Source: Arthrobacter sp. Soc17.1.1.1
GTDB taxonomy: Bacteria > Actinomycetota > Actinomycetes > Actinomycetales > Micrococcaceae
DNA: 64,000 nucleotides
Reading direction: 5' to 3'
NCBI RefSeq assembly: GCF_036867195.1
Contig: NZ_JBAJII010000001.1
Coordinates: 682,001 to 746,000, forward strand
Position numbers and translations under genes: made by a program
Shown: positions 17,574 through 26,654 of the stretch, piece after piece
Layout: every line of letters begins with the position of its first letter
Numbering within the stretch: the stretch's first letter is position 1
Notes under the pieces: generated by a model
What the model saw: only the letters and a program-made list of their open reading frames with translations
Database searches by the model: none
What the model was told of the DNA's origin: nothing

Positions 17574-17942
17574 CTAGTGTGCGGGGGCGGTCCGGTCTGC
17601 CGTGCTGCTGTCCCGCAGCCAGGCGAGGGCTTCGGTCTCCGACGTGAAGTAGCGGGTGACCGTGGGGGAGCGGTGGGAGAAGCCCGACATCACTTCGTCG
17701 ACGGCGTCGGCACCGACGAGCGCCACCCGCGTGAAGCCCCGGTAGGACGCCATGCCCACGCGTGCCTCCGGGGTGATGCCGGAGATGCCGTGCATGTGGA
17801 CGAGGAGCGGCAGGTGGGTGGGTCCGTGGAATTCGGCCAGCGCGCGGGCGGCGGCGACGGCGGCCGCATGCGTGATCTCGACACCGCGGTTCCACCGCAG
17901 GCGGAGGATCCCCTTGTCGAGGTGCGCGCTGAAGAGGTCCAT
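17574..17942 (-). CDS. STAS-like/DUF7793-type small protein
   Basis: A 122-residue protein with the alternating strand/helix layout of SpoIIAA-like STAS domains: DLFSAHLDKGILRLRWNRGVEIT, a helix AAAVAAARALAEFH, strand LPLLVHMHGISGI, then RVALVGADAVDEVMSGF and a final helix ETEALAWL. Such proteins are common in Micrococcaceae and are thought to bind lipids or regulators. No phosphorylatable serine can be assigned with confidence. It is a single-gene unit with a GAAGGACC-like ribosome site. Confidence 0.65.
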   Translation of the reverse strand: MDLFSAHLDKGILRLRWNRGVEITHAAAVAAARALAEFHGPTHLPLLVHMHGISGITPEARVGMASYRGFTRVALVGADAVDEVMSGFSHRSPTVTRYFTSETEALAWLRDSSTADRTAPAH

Positions 17943-18058
17943 CCGGGTCCTTCACGGGAGAGGCATGGGCAATGCCTTGCAGCGTAGCAAGGACCTCCCC
18001 CGACATCGGCCACCGGTCCCCGGGTGCCCGCCCTCGGCAGCGGCAGGCGTGCAGGATG

Positions 18059-18064
18059 TAGCGT
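18059..18064 (+). promoter_or_regulatory. -10 box of a leaderless SDR mRNA
   Basis: TAGCGT lies 7 nt before the ATG with no ribosome site between them. Confidence 0.55.
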
Positions 18065-18071
18065 CTGCTGC

Positions 18072-18830
18072 ATGACACTGAGCATTCTGGTGACAGGGGC
18101 GAGCCGCGGGATCGGTGCGGCCATCGCACGGGAGTTGGCGGGACGGGGTCACCGGATCGCGGTGCATGCCGGACGGGACGCCTCGGCGGCAGGGCTGGTC
18201 CGCGACGGTCTTCCCGGTGCCGGACACGTGGTCGTCGTCGGTGATGTGGCGGATCCGGAGGCGTGCCGGCGGATCGTCGACGACGCGGTGGATCACCTCG
18301 GCGGTCTCGACGTCCTGGTGAACAATGCCGGCATCTTCGAGGCACACCCCATCGCGACGACGTCCTACGGGGACTGGCAGCAGGCGTGGCAGCGCACCCT
18401 CGACGTGAATCTGCTGGGCCCCGCGAACCTGGCCTGGCTGGTGACCCGCCACCTCCTGGACCGGCCGGCAGGCCCGGAGGGTGGTCGGCTGGTCTCGGTC
18501 GGCTCGCGCGGTGCCTACCGCGGCGAACCCGTCACCCCGGCCTATGGGGCCGGCAAGGCGGGACTGCATGCGATGACGCAGTCCCTCGCCGTCGGTCTCG
18601 CCCCGCACGGCATCTTCGCGGCGGCAGTGGCACCGGGTTTCGTGGAGACGGACATGGGCAGGACCGTCCTCGACGGACCCGGGGGCGACGCGGTGCGGGC
18701 GCAGAGCCCCTTCGACCGGGTCGCGACGCCGGAGGAGATCGCGCAGGCCGTCGCCTGGCTCGCCATCGATGCCCCGGTATGGGTGAGCGGCACGGTGGTG
18801 GACGCGAACGGGGCGTCCTACCTCCGGTAG
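18072..18830 (+). CDS. SDR family oxidoreductase, FabG-like
   Basis: A 252-residue classical SDR. The cofactor motif is TGASRGIGAAI, followed by NNAG (LVNNAGIFEAHPI). The catalytic Ser is in LVSVGSRGAYRG and the YGAGK motif gives the active tyrosine and lysine. The C-terminal WVSGTVVDANGASYLR is the usual tetramer-interface end. It could act as a 3-oxoacyl-ACP-type or sugar-alcohol reductase; nothing in the context decides. I chose the ATG placed behind a TAGCGT box; an earlier in-frame start would add 16 residues unlike the family. Confidence 0.85.
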   Translation: MTLSILVTGASRGIGAAIARELAGRGHRIAVHAGRDASAAGLVRDGLPGAGHVVVVGDVADPEACRRIVDDAVDHLGGLDVLVNNAGIFEAHPIATTSYGDWQQAWQRTLDVNLLGPANLAWLVTRHLLDRPAGPEGGRLVSVGSRGAYRGEPVTPAYGAGKAGLHAMTQSLAVGLAPHGIFAAAVAPGFVETDMGRTVLDGPGGDAVRAQSPFDRVATPEEIAQAVAWLAIDAPVWVSGTVVDANGASYLR

Positions 18831-18934
18831 TCGGGGCCTGCGCCGGCGGCTGAACATCCCACCACCGGTGGCCATCGCCCGCGCGGGAGGACTAGCGTCG
18901 GGGAGGAGGTATCCGTCGAACAGAAGGAGTTCCC

Positions 18935-19588
18935 ATGTCACGCGTAGCTATCATCGGTGGGCACGGCAAAGTAGCACTGCATCTCGCGAAGATCCTGAGC
19001 AGCCAGGGCCACCAGGTCAGCTCGATCTTCCGCAACCAGGACCATTCGGCAGATGTGGAGCAGGCGGGCGCCACTCCTGTGGTGGCCGACGTGTCCGAGC
19101 TGTCGGTGGAGCAGATGGCCGAGGCCTTCCGCGGACAGGACGCCGTCGTCTGGTCGGCCGGCGCAGGCGGCAGCAGCGTCGAGGCCACCTACGCGGTGGA
19201 CCGGGACGCGGCGATCCGTTCGATCGATGCTGCGGAAGCGGCGTCGGTGGGCCGCTATGTCATGGTGTCCTACCTCGGCTCCCGGAAGGATCACGGCGTG
19301 CCCGAGGACAACGGCTTCTTCCACTACGCAGAGGCCAAGGCCGCGGCCGACGAGCACCTGCGCAACTCCGGGCTCGCCTGGACCATCCTCGGCCCGGGGT
19401 CGCTGACCACCGAGCCCGGCACCGGCAGGATCGAGGTCTCCGACGAGCCCCGGCAGGACTCCGTGACCCGCGAGGACGTGGCCCAGGTGGCGGCCGTCGT
19501 CCTCGGCGAACTCGGGACAGTCGACAGGACGATCCGGTTCAACAACGGCGAGACGCCGATCGCGGACGCCATCCAGGCCTCCCTCTAG
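18935..19588 (+). CDS. NAD(P)-binding Rossmann protein, YwnB/NmrA-like
   Basis: A 217-residue atypical SDR. The N-terminal motif GGHGKVALHLAKIL (GxxGxxG) binds NAD(P), and VMVSYLGS, HYAEAKAAADEHLRNSGLAWTILGPGSLT is the usual YxxxK region and active core of SDR-a5 proteins such as B. subtilis YwnB and flavin-reductase-like BLVRB. A clear AAGGAG ribosome site precedes the ATG. Its role may be redox sensing or quinone/flavin reduction; the substrate is unknown. Confidence 0.82.
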   Translation: MSRVAIIGGHGKVALHLAKILSSQGHQVSSIFRNQDHSADVEQAGATPVVADVSELSVEQMAEAFRGQDAVVWSAGAGGSSVEATYAVDRDAAIRSIDAAEAASVGRYVMVSYLGSRKDHGVPEDNGFFHYAEAKAAADEHLRNSGLAWTILGPGSLTTEPGTGRIEVSDEPRQDSVTREDVAQVAAVVLGELGTVDRTIRFNNGETPIADAIQASL

Positions 19589-19604
19589 GATCTCCCGGCA
19601 TCAC

Positions 19605-19632
19605 CGGGCGGCGTCCCTCGGGGCGCCGCCCG
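19605..19632. terminator. Terminator between convergent genes
   Basis: CGGGCGGCG and CGCCGCCCG form a 9-bp stem with a ten-base loop in the 51-nt gap between two converging genes. Confidence 0.6.
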
Positions 19633-19639
19633 TCGGGAC

Positions 19640-20185
19640 CTACAGCCCCTCGGCCGCGTGGAACGTCCGGAGCGCCTCGACGACGAGCCTGTGGTCCTCG
19701 AGCTGCGGCAGGCCGGACACCGTCACGGTCGCCACGGGACCGACGCCCCTGATGTAGAACGGGAACGAGCCGCCGTGGGCGGCGTACGTCGCGGAGTCGA
19801 ACATCGGGTTGTCGTCGATCCGGCCACCGTTGCGACGCGCCCGCAGGCCGACGAGCAGCGACGGCACGGAGTACCGCTCCGCCGTGCGGCTCTTCGCGTC
19901 CAGCCAGAAGTCGTTGTCCGGTGTGGCGCCCTCGAGTGCGGCCCGGAACAGGATGTGGTTCGGCTTGCAGATACTGACGGCGATCGGGAGGTTGCGCCCC
20001 ACGCCCAGCTGGACGAGCAACTGCCCGAGGGCGACGGCGTCGTCGTTGGTGAACCGCGTGAACTGGAGTTCGGCGACCTCGCCTTCGATCTTCGCTATGA
20101 GCGCCTCGAGTGCATCGGCAGGTTGGTCGCTGCCGCCGTCGGGGTCGAACGGACGGATGACTGTCGAAGGGGCATCATTGCTCAT
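19640..20185 (-). CDS. UPF0303/DUF336 (heme-degrading-domain-like) protein
   Basis: A 181-residue protein with the HbpS/GlcG-type fold annotated as a heme-degrading domain. Family-like stretches are FTNDDAVALGQLLVQLG, PIAVSICKPNHILFRAALEGATPDNDFWLDAKSRTAERY, the ARRNGG turn, and the conserved end YAAHGGSFPFYIRGVGPVATVTVSGLPQLEDHRLVVEALR. The alanine/histidine/glycine turn AAHGGSFP is the family hallmark. Heme degradation is proven only for some relatives, so function here is uncertain. It is transcribed alone. Confidence 0.8.
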   Translation of the reverse strand: MSNDAPSTVIRPFDPDGGSDQPADALEALIAKIEGEVAELQFTRFTNDDAVALGQLLVQLGVGRNLPIAVSICKPNHILFRAALEGATPDNDFWLDAKSRTAERYSVPSLLVGLRARRNGGRIDDNPMFDSATYAAHGGSFPFYIRGVGPVATVTVSGLPQLEDHRLVVEALRTFHAAEGL

Positions 20186-20278
20186 TGCACAAATCTACGC
20201 GGTGACCGGGCTGGGGAGGAATCGGATCCCCGCCCCACACCGCCGGATCTTGACAGCGGCGCGCCGTTCGGGAGGCGG

Positions 20279-21178
20279 TCACAGCCCGGGTGCGCAGGGT
20301 CCCGATCCGAGGAGGGCCAGTCCGGCGCGGTCCCCCTGGCCGAAGGTCGTCTGGCCGAGGTTCTCGGCGTACATGAGTTCGTCCGGGTCGTCCACGTGGT
20401 CGAGCCCGACGACGTGCGCGAGCTCGTGCATGATCGTCGCCTTCACGTAGGTGCGGCCGTCCGGGAAGAGCAGGGTGTCGGCGGCGTCGGGTGCGTCGAG
20501 CTGCACCTGCCCGCCGACGTAGACGAGGGGCTGTCCCGGCGTGCGGGCGTAGTCGCTGCCGCCGAGCCCGGCGACGTCGCCCGCGAGGGCCGGGATCTCG
20601 GCGGGACTCGTCCAGGTGATCAGGACCGGCACCCAGGTCTTCCCGTACAGCTCCGGCTGGTAGAGGTCGCGTTCCTCGCTCGGTCCCTCCGACGTGGTGC
20701 CGTCGTCCACGAACTGCAGCCCTGTCGCTGCCGACACCTCCGCGACGGCCTCCTGCACCAGGCCCTCCGACCCGGCAGGGGCGTTGTCCGGCCGCACCAC
20801 GAAGTGCACGGGCCGGCAGGGGTCGTAGCCGATCCACTCCTGCTCCTCGATCGGCGACTCGAGGAGCCGGTACGCCGTGGACGGCGGTACGGGGGGCGGG
20901 GTACCGAGCGGCACCGGACCGGCCTCGACGCCGCGGGGCGGCACGTTGGCACCGGGCAGGTACGGCAGGGCGGCCGGGAGCACGAAACGGTCGAACAGTG
21001 ACGGCGTCGCATACAGGAGGACGACGAGCGCGAGGACGGCGACGGTCGAGAGGCGCAGCGGGATCCGGCCCGACGGCGAACGGCCCACCGCGGGCTGGTC
21101 GCCCCGCTCGTGGAACCACTCGCGATCCTGTGTCCCCATGTCCTGTGCTGCCCCTCCACCCGATGTCCGTGCGTCCAT
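20279..21178 (-). CDS. Membrane-anchored matrixin-like zinc metalloprotease
   Basis: A 299-residue protein with a 45-residue cytoplasmic head, one transmembrane segment (LSTVAVLALVVLLYATPSLF) and an extracellular peptidase domain. The zinc site is ATIMHELAHVVGLDHVDDPDELM, a full HExxHxxGxxH motif followed by a methionine as in metzincins, so a surface protease of the M10/M57 type is likely. The preceding strand HFVVRPDNAPAG and the segment ATGLQFVDDGTTSEG fit the matrixin core. GGAG lies 5 nt before the ATG. The gene lies 22 nt after a small CxxC protein gene, probably one transcript. Confidence 0.83.
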   Translation of the reverse strand: MDARTSGGGAAQDMGTQDREWFHERGDQPAVGRSPSGRIPLRLSTVAVLALVVLLYATPSLFDRFVLPAALPYLPGANVPPRGVEAGPVPLGTPPPVPPSTAYRLLESPIEEQEWIGYDPCRPVHFVVRPDNAPAGSEGLVQEAVAEVSAATGLQFVDDGTTSEGPSEERDLYQPELYGKTWVPVLITWTSPAEIPALAGDVAGLGGSDYARTPGQPLVYVGGQVQLDAPDAADTLLFPDGRTYVKATIMHELAHVVGLDHVDDPDELMYAENLGQTTFGQGDRAGLALLGSGPCAPGL

Positions 21179-21199
21179 CGTGCTCCGTCATCCGGTGCT

Positions 21200-21604
21200 T
21201 CAGCTACCGCCCGGTGTGTCCTTGGGCAATGCTGCGCGAAGGCTGCCGGTTGCGGGGGCGGAGTGGAGCACGGAGAGCCCAGCACGCACCATGCGGTCAT
21301 CGAGCGCGGACGACGCCGGCAGGGCGTCGGCCAGGGCGTCGGCCAGGCGGGACGCGCCCTGCGGCGTCCGGGCATGCACCTCGGCCAGGGCGGACCAGAG
21401 CTGCCCGACCGTGTCGCAGGCGGTGCTGCTGCCCGTGCGGCCCGCGACCACCCAGCCCGTCCCGGCGACCCGCACCACGGGCGCACCCGGCAGGGTGGAC
21501 ACGATCGTGGTGACGGCCTGCGCCACGAGCAGCAGGTCGCGCGTCGTCCGGACCGGCCCGAGGACCGGGTCCGCGACGACGGTGCGGCCGCACGCGCCGC
21601 ACAT
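21200..21604 (-). CDS. Small CxxC protein, function unknown
   Basis: A 134-residue protein that begins MCGACGRTVVADPVLGPVRTTRDLLLVAQ. The CxxC pair at the very start could hold zinc or act as a redox site. The rest is helical with no membrane segment. It starts 22 nt after the SDR stop and ends 22 nt before the metalloprotease start, which places it in the same minus-strand transcript. I do not recognise a family. The lack of a strong ribosome site lowers certainty, but frame and composition support coding. Confidence 0.6.
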   Translation of the reverse strand: MCGACGRTVVADPVLGPVRTTRDLLLVAQAVTTIVSTLPGAPVVRVAGTGWVVAGRTGSSTACDTVGQLWSALAEVHARTPQGASRLADALADALPASSALDDRMVRAGLSVLHSAPATGSLRAALPKDTPGGS

Positions 21605-21626
21605 CAGGCGTCCGGCCAGCGGGCCG

Positions 21627-22346
21627 TCACGGCATCACGTCACCCGAGTTGGGGCCCAGGGTCTGGCCGACGAAGAGGTTGCCCCCGGGGTCGCTCGCGA
21701 GCAGCAGCGCGGTGGGTGCGACCTCGGCCGGCACGCCGAACCTGCGCAGCGGCAGCTCCTTCCGCTTCGCCGCCTTCCAGTCCTCGGAGATGCCGTCGAC
21801 CAGCGGGGTCTCGATGGGGCCGGGGGCGATGCAGTTGGCGAGCACGTTGTCCGCCGAGACCTCGAGCGCGAGTGCCTTGGTCATGCCGATCACGCCCGCC
21901 TTCGCGGCGCTGTAGTGGCCCAGCCCTGTGCCGCCCTTGATGCCGAGCTGGGACGAGATGTTGATGATCCGTCCCCACCGCCGGTGCCGCATCGGGCCGA
22001 TCACCTCCCGGCAGCAGAGGAACACACCGGTGAGGTCCACGGAGATCGTCTCCGTCCACAGCGCGAGGCTCATGTCCTCGAGCGGCGACTCGGTGAGCAG
22101 CCCGGCGCTGTTCACCAGGACGTCGACGGTCCCGATCCCGTCCCGTGCCTCGGCGAAGGCGCTCCGGACGCTCTCCTCGTGTGCGACGTCGACCTCGATG
22201 ATCCCCGGACCGGGGGTGCGGTCCATCACCACCACGCGGTCGCCCTGGGCGGCGAACGCCTCGGCGATCGCCGCCCCGATGCCGCTGCCACCGCCGGTGA
22301 CGACGACGCCCCGGGGCCCCGCCACGGGGGGAGCGCCGGCGGTCAT
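21627..22346 (-). CDS. SDR family oxidoreductase (second of a pair)
   Basis: A 239-residue classical SDR. Motifs are [19 protein letters not shown] (NxAG), Ser in [12 protein letters not shown] and YSAAK. It differs from the upstream SDR in the substrate loop ([29 protein letters not shown]). The start was set at the ATG that overlaps the upstream stop as ATGA, because the cofactor motif then begins at the normal distance of about 15 residues. Coupled expression with its neighbour suggests two successive oxidations, or alternative substrates, in the asparaginase/deacetylase operon. Confidence 0.85.
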   Translation of the reverse strand: MTAGAPPVAGPRGVVVTGGGSGIGAAIAEAFAAQGDRVVVMDRTPGPGIIEVDVAHEESVRSAFAEARDGIGTVDVLVNSAGLLTESPLEDMSLALWTETISVDLTGVFLCCREVIGPMRHRRWGRIINISSQLGIKGGTGLGHYSAAKAGVIGMTKALALEVSADNVLANCIAPGPIETPLVDGISEDWKAAKRKELPLRRFGVPAEVAPTALLLASDPGGNLFVGQTLGPNSGDVMP

Positions 22347-23107
22347 GCGCGCATCTTGATGGTCAGGCCACCGTCCACCACGAGTGACTGGCCGGTCACG
22401 TAGCGCGACGCGTCGGAGGTCAGGAAGCCGATCACGTCGGCGACCTCCTCCGGCCTGCCGACCCGGCCCCAGGGGATGTCCCTGCCCGCCCGCTCGAGGC
22501 CCTCGGGGCCGAGGGAGTTGACGGGGTCGAGGGACTGCGGCGTCTCGATGAGGCCCGGGATCACCGCATTCGCGCGGATCGCCCGCGGGCCCAGTTCGGA
22601 GGCGACACTCCGGATGAGCCCGAGCACGCCCGACTTCGCCGCGGCGTAGTGGGCGTGTTCCTCCCACCCGTAGACACCCCCGGCGATCGAGGACACGGCG
22701 ACGAGCGCACCGGGGCCGCTCATCCGCTGGGACGCCGAGCGCAGCGTGCGGAGGACACCGGTCAGGTCGACGTCGAGCATCGCGTCCCAGAGGTCGTCCG
22801 TCAGCTCGTTCAGCGGGGCGTTGCGCAGGATGCCCGCGTTGGCGACGGCGTAGTCGAGGCGCCCGTACTCGTCCAGGGCACGCTGGGCGAAGGCGTCCAC
22901 GGACTCCGTGGACCGCACGTCGACCTCGTGGATGACGGCGTCACCGCCGGCGGCCCGCACGCCGGAGAGGGTCTCCTCCGGGTCATGCGGGTCGCCGGGG
23001 AAGGTGCCGATGACGGTCCGGACGTCCCGGCCGGCGTAGTGGACGGCGAGGGCGCGGCCGATGCCGCTGGCGGCACCCGTGACGATGGCTACCTCAGACT
23101 GCTGCAT
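22343..23107 (-). CDS. SDR family oxidoreductase (first of a pair)
   Basis: A 254-residue classical SDR with [11 protein letters not shown], the ANAGI motif, the catalytic Ser in [13 protein letters not shown] and YAAAKSG as the YxxxK pair. It ends in the usual [23 protein letters not shown]. Its start codon lies 14 nt inside the end of the MFS gene, so it is in the same operon. The aromatic substitution after the active serine (YGWEEH) hints at a specific substrate, but none can be named. Confidence 0.87.
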   Translation of the reverse strand: MQQSEVAIVTGAASGIGRALAVHYAGRDVRTVIGTFPGDPHDPEETLSGVRAAGGDAVIHEVDVRSTESVDAFAQRALDEYGRLDYAVANAGILRNAPLNELTDDLWDAMLDVDLTGVLRTLRSASQRMSGPGALVAVSSIAGGVYGWEEHAHYAAAKSGVLGLIRSVASELGPRAIRANAVIPGLIETPQSLDPVNSLGPEGLERAGRDIPWGRVGRPEEVADVIGFLTSDASRYVTGQSLVVDGGLTIKMRA

Positions 23108-24482
23108 GCGGTTCCTCGAGGGCCACGGCGGCGACGGGACGCGCCGCGATCATCAGGACACCGGAGAGCAGCGTGCCCACCGCGCCCACCCAGAGGGCGG
23201 CAGCGCCGGTGCCTGCCGCAGCGGCGACGAGCGTGAACAGAGCGCCGCCGATGATCGTCCCGGGCTGGCTCATGGCACCGATGAACGCGAGGCCCGTGGC
23301 ACGGCAGCTCACGGGGTAGCACTCGGCCATGAAGTACTGGATGGCGGCGTAGGGCCCCACCAGAAAGAACAGGCCGGTGCCGTACGTGAGGATGATCAGG
23401 AACGGACTGGACACCAGCGGGCTCAGCATCACGGCGAAGGAGAGGCCCGAGATGATCCAGCCCACGATGATGGTCCGCTTCCGGCCCACCTTGTCGCCGA
23501 TCCAGCCGTGGAACACGTAGCCGAAGTACGCGAGCAGGTTGATGACGATCAGCATCCAGAAGGCGTCGGAGAGTTCCACGCCCTTGGCGTTCGCGAGCAC
23601 CGAGGTGCCGAGGACGCTGAAGATCGCGATACCGAAGAAGTTGAGGATCCAGGCGAGCGAGAAGACGATCGTGTTGCGGCGGAACTCGCCCTCCCAGATG
23701 CGCTTGAGGGGCGAGGTGGAGGAGTGCTCGACGCCGTAGGCGCCGGCGAGCGCGTGGGCCTCGTCGCTCTTGCCGCCCTTCTCCAGTTCGGTGAGGCGCT
23801 TGTGCAGCTCGAACTGCGGCGTCTCCTTCAGCTTCTTGCTGATGAGCAGGACGATGATGATCGCGGGGATGGTGGCCATGAGGTACAGCGCGCGCCAGCC
23901 GAGGAGCGGCAGGAACACCAGGGCGAGGGCACTCGCGAGGAGGAAGCCCAGCGGCCAGCCGCCCTGGATGAAGGAGTAGTGGAAGCCCGGACGCTTGCGC
24001 TTCCGCTCGTCCTCGGTGACCTGGTACACCTCGTTCATGTAGGTGGCGTTGACGGCCTGCTCGGAGAAGCCCAGGCCGCCGAAGGACCGCACGAAGACGA
24101 GGAGCGAGTTGCTGATGACGCCGAGGCCGGCAGGGATGAAGGCGGTGACGCCCGAGACGACGGCGGTCCCGCCGACGGTGAGCATCATCCCCTTCTTGCG
24201 GCCGAGGCGGTCGATCACGGGACCGACGCCGAAACACACGATCGCTGTTCCGACGGCGATCCAGGTGTTGACCGCGTAGGCCTCCGGTGCCGTCCAGCCG
24301 AATTCCTCCTGCATGGCCGGCAGCAGGGTGCCGAACAGGCCGTAGTCGAAGACCGCCACGGTCCAGGCGAGCAGGGCGAGGACGGTCGCCGTGCTGGTCT
24401 TCTTCTTCGAGAACACCGGGAACGTGCGTTGCTCATTGCTCGTCGGCGTCGAAAGGTCGACACCCGCCTCTTTGATGGACAT
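23094..24482 (-). CDS. MFS transporter, organic-acid/sugar-porter type
   Basis: A 462-residue carrier with 12 predicted helices. The signature loops are [10 protein letters not shown] between helices 2 and 3 and [13 protein letters not shown] between helices 8 and 9. A long central cytoplasmic loop ([30 protein letters not shown]) separates the halves. The set resembles metabolite:H+ symporters more than drug exporters. The start overlaps the deacetylase stop by one base with GAAAGGA upstream. It is the likely uptake system for the compound broken down by the neighbouring hydrolases. Confidence 0.9.
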   Translation of the reverse strand: MSIKEAGVDLSTPTSNEQRTFPVFSKKKTSTATVLALLAWTVAVFDYGLFGTLLPAMQEEFGWTAPEAYAVNTWIAVGTAIVCFGVGPVIDRLGRKKGMMLTVGGTAVVSGVTAFIPAGLGVISNSLLVFVRSFGGLGFSEQAVNATYMNEVYQVTEDERKRKRPGFHYSFIQGGWPLGFLLASALALVFLPLLGWRALYLMATIPAIIIVLLISKKLKETPQFELHKRLTELEKGGKSDEAHALAGAYGVEHSSTSPLKRIWEGEFRRNTIVFSLAWILNFFGIAIFSVLGTSVLANAKGVELSDAFWMLIVINLLAYFGYVFHGWIGDKVGRKRTIIVGWIISGLSFAVMLSPLVSSPFLIILTYGTGLFFLVGPYAAIQYFMAECYPVSCRATGLAFIGAMSQPGTIIGGALFTLVAAAAGTGAAALWVGAVGTLLSGVLMIAARPVAAVALEEPHAAV

Positions 24483-25369
24483 CAGTTCGATTCCTTTCGG
24501 GGATTGCGTGCCAGGAACGAGTCGGCGATCTGGTCGAAGGTGTGCCAGGTGACGCCCTCGTGCGAGTTGAAGTGCTGGATGAGGCGCTCGAGCATGAGCA
24601 GGACCTGCGGCCGGCCCGAGACGTCGGGGTGGATGGTCATGGTGAAGACGGCGGAGTCCATCTCCGCGTAGACCCAGTCGAACTGGTCCCGCCACATCTG
24701 CTCGATGTCCCGCGGGTTGACGAAACCGTGCGAGTTGGGGGCCGCCTTGATGAACATCATCGGCGGGAGGTCGTCGAGGTACCAGTTCGCCGGGATCTCC
24801 ACGAGGTCGGTCTCCTGGCCGCGGACGAGCGGCTTCATCCAGGCCTCGGCGGGCTTGGAGTAGTCGATCTTCGTCCAGCTGTCCCCGACCCTCACGTAGT
24901 AGGGCTCGAAGTCGTTGTGCATGAGGGAGTGGTCGTACTTGATGCCGCGCTCGAGCAGGATCTCGTTGGTGATGGGGGAGAACTCCCACCACGGCGCCAC
25001 GTACCCGGTGGGACGGCGCCCCGAGACCTGCTCGATGAGCTCGATCGACCGGTCGAGGATCGCCGTCTCCTGGTCGCGGGTCATGGCGATCGGGTTCTCG
25101 TGGGAGTAGCCGTGGACGCCGATCTCGTGCCCCGCGTCGACGATCATGCGGGTGAGGTCGGGGAACGTCTCGAGCGAGTGGCCCGGGACGAACCAGGTGG
25201 AGGGGAGGGAGTACTTCTCGAAGAGGCGGAGGATGCGGGGGCCACCGACGTCGCCGCTGAAGAGCCCGCGGGAGATGTCGCAGGGCGAGTCCTCGCCCCC
25301 GTAGGAACCGAGCATTCCGGCAACTGCATCGACGTCAACGCCGAAGGCGATCTGGATGTCTTTCGTCAT
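24482..25369 (-). CDS. Polysaccharide-deacetylase-fold hydrolase, imidase/PuuE-like
   Basis: A 295-residue cytoplasmic NodB-fold protein. The metal-binding Asp12-Val-Asp14 (GVDVDAV) and His86/His90 ([10 protein letters not shown]) are present. The long insertion [42 protein letters not shown] and the WWEFSP loop match the HpPgdA/PuuE/cyclic-imide-hydrolase branch rather than secreted chitin or peptidoglycan deacetylases, and no signal peptide is present. A reaction on a small cyclic imide or ureide ring is therefore more likely than on a polymer. It lies between the asparaginase-like gene and a carrier gene in one operon. Confidence 0.82.
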   Translation of the reverse strand: MTKDIQIAFGVDVDAVAGMLGSYGGEDSPCDISRGLFSGDVGGPRILRLFEKYSLPSTWFVPGHSLETFPDLTRMIVDAGHEIGVHGYSHENPIAMTRDQETAILDRSIELIEQVSGRRPTGYVAPWWEFSPITNEILLERGIKYDHSLMHNDFEPYYVRVGDSWTKIDYSKPAEAWMKPLVRGQETDLVEIPANWYLDDLPPMMFIKAAPNSHGFVNPRDIEQMWRDQFDWVYAEMDSAVFTMTIHPDVSGRPQVLLMLERLIQHFNSHEGVTWHTFDQIADSFLARNPRKESN

Positions 25370-25408
25370 GGGTCGGCCTTTCCTGGGATGGGTGAAATCG
25401 GGGAGGGG

Positions 25409-26431
25409 TCAGGCGGGCGGAGCGGGAGCCACGGCGGCAGGGTCGCCCCGCTGCCGCATCTCCCCGACGACCTGCTCGGCGGACAGCCCGAGGGCGAGCA
25501 GTGCCTGCAGGAGGATGCGGGCCTGGGAGGGGCGGAGCAGCCCGGACGGGACGGCTCCCGCGTCCTCCAGGGTCCTTCCGCCGCCGGCACCGTAGACCCC
25601 CCGCACCGGTCCCGCGTGCACGCGGGTGCTGGTGACGACGACGACGCCGTCGCGTACGGCCTCGCGCACGGCGTCGCTGAGCTCCGCGTTCGCATTCCCG
25701 AGCCCGGTGGCCTCGAGGACGATCCCGCGGGCACCGGCGGTGACCGCGGCGGCGAAGAGGGTCGCGTCGGCGCCCGGGTAGCAGGCGACGATGTCGACGC
25801 GGGTGCCCGTGCCGTCCGGAGGGACGGCGAGCGGTGCCGTCCGCCGCAGGGCAGGGCGCAGCGTGATCGCCCCGCCGGCCGAGACCGACCCGGCGGACCC
25901 GAGATCGGGGTTGCTGAACGCGTGGAGCGCCGTCGTCTCGGACTTCCTCGTAGCCGGGAGGGGGAAGACCTCGCCGTCGAACACGATGAGAGCGCCCCTG
26001 CCCCGCGCTGCCGGAGACGCCGCCAGCGTCAGAGCGGCACGCAGGTTCCCCGGGCCGTCCGGGTCCGCGCTGTCGGCGGCGCGTTGCGCCCCGGTGAAGA
26101 CCACCGGCCGCGGATCGTCGTGCAGGAGGTCGGCGAGGTATGCCGTCTCCTCCATCGAGTCGGTGCCGTGCGTGACGACGATCCCGAGCGTCTCCGGGGA
26201 CTCGAGTGCGGTCCGGATGGCCGCGCAGACAGCGAGCATGTCGTCGAAGGTGAGCAGGTACGAACCCTTCTGCATGAGGTCGACGACCTCGACGGAGGCG
26301 CTCGTCCCGGCCGCGGCGAGGACGGCACCCCCTGCATCGGCGGCCACGGTCGATCCGTCGGCGGCGTGGACGCGGGAGGCGATCGTGCCGCCCGTCGCCA
26401 GCAGGACGACGTGACCTGTGAGGGATTCCAA
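25409..26431 (-). CDS. L-asparaginase-family amidohydrolase
   Basis: A 340-residue type-I/II asparaginase-fold enzyme. The two active-site threonine motifs are visible: VVLLATGGTIASR near the N-terminus and IVVTHGTDSMEETAYL. The usual third element VFTGAQR and the C-terminal allosteric-like domain follow. It should hydrolyse asparagine or a related half-amide to the acid and ammonia. The start is a TTG with AAGGAGG 8 nt upstream; an earlier in-frame TTG would place the ribosome site inside the coding region. It is the first gene of a minus-strand operon under a LacI-type operator. Confidence 0.87.
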   Translation of the reverse strand: MESLTGHVVLLATGGTIASRVHAADGSTVAADAGGAVLAAAGTSASVEVVDLMQKGSYLLTFDDMLAVCAAIRTALESPETLGIVVTHGTDSMEETAYLADLLHDDPRPVVFTGAQRAADSADPDGPGNLRAALTLAASPAARGRGALIVFDGEVFPLPATRKSETTALHAFSNPDLGSAGSVSAGGAITLRPALRRTAPLAVPPDGTGTRVDIVACYPGADATLFAAAVTAGARGIVLEATGLGNANAELSDAVREAVRDGVVVVTSTRVHAGPVRGVYGAGGGRTLEDAGAVPSGLLRPSQARILLQALLALGLSAEQVVGEMRQRGDPAAVAPAPPA

Positions 26432-26447
26432 CGGTGCTTCCTCCTTA

Positions 26448-26461
26448 CCCAATCGTTTGGG
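26448..26461. promoter_or_regulatory. LacI-family operator next to the amidohydrolase
   Basis: CCCAATCGTTTGGG is a palindrome with one mismatch and matches the core of the stronger site at 26538. It touches the ribosome-site region of the divergent amidohydrolase gene. Confidence 0.75.
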
Positions 26462-26537
26462 CGAGCGTTACGGAAAGCAGAAGTCCGGGGCGGGTGCCAG
26501 GGGTTCTGCGCGGTGCGACCTGCGTGGAACTGGACGA

Positions 26538-26555
26538 AACCCAAACGTTTGGGTT
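26538..26555. promoter_or_regulatory. LacI-family operator, perfect palindrome
   Basis: AACCCAAACGTTTGGGTT is an 18-bp perfect palindrome with the central CG of LacI operators. It lies between the divergent asparaginase operon and its LacI gene, able to control both. Confidence 0.88.
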
Positions 26556-26654
26556 GAATGAGGAAAACCATAGGATGTGACCTGTATCTCGTCAATGGAT
26601 CGCCCGAGATTTCACGCAGCCGAAACAAAGCACCACCGGGAAGGGAGTAGGCCC

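Noticed and set aside
22649..26557. Long plus-strand frames opposite the SDR, MFS and deacetylase genes
   Set aside because: They are rich in Arg, Gly, His and Val with no domains, while the minus-strand genes overlap as an operon with ribosome sites.
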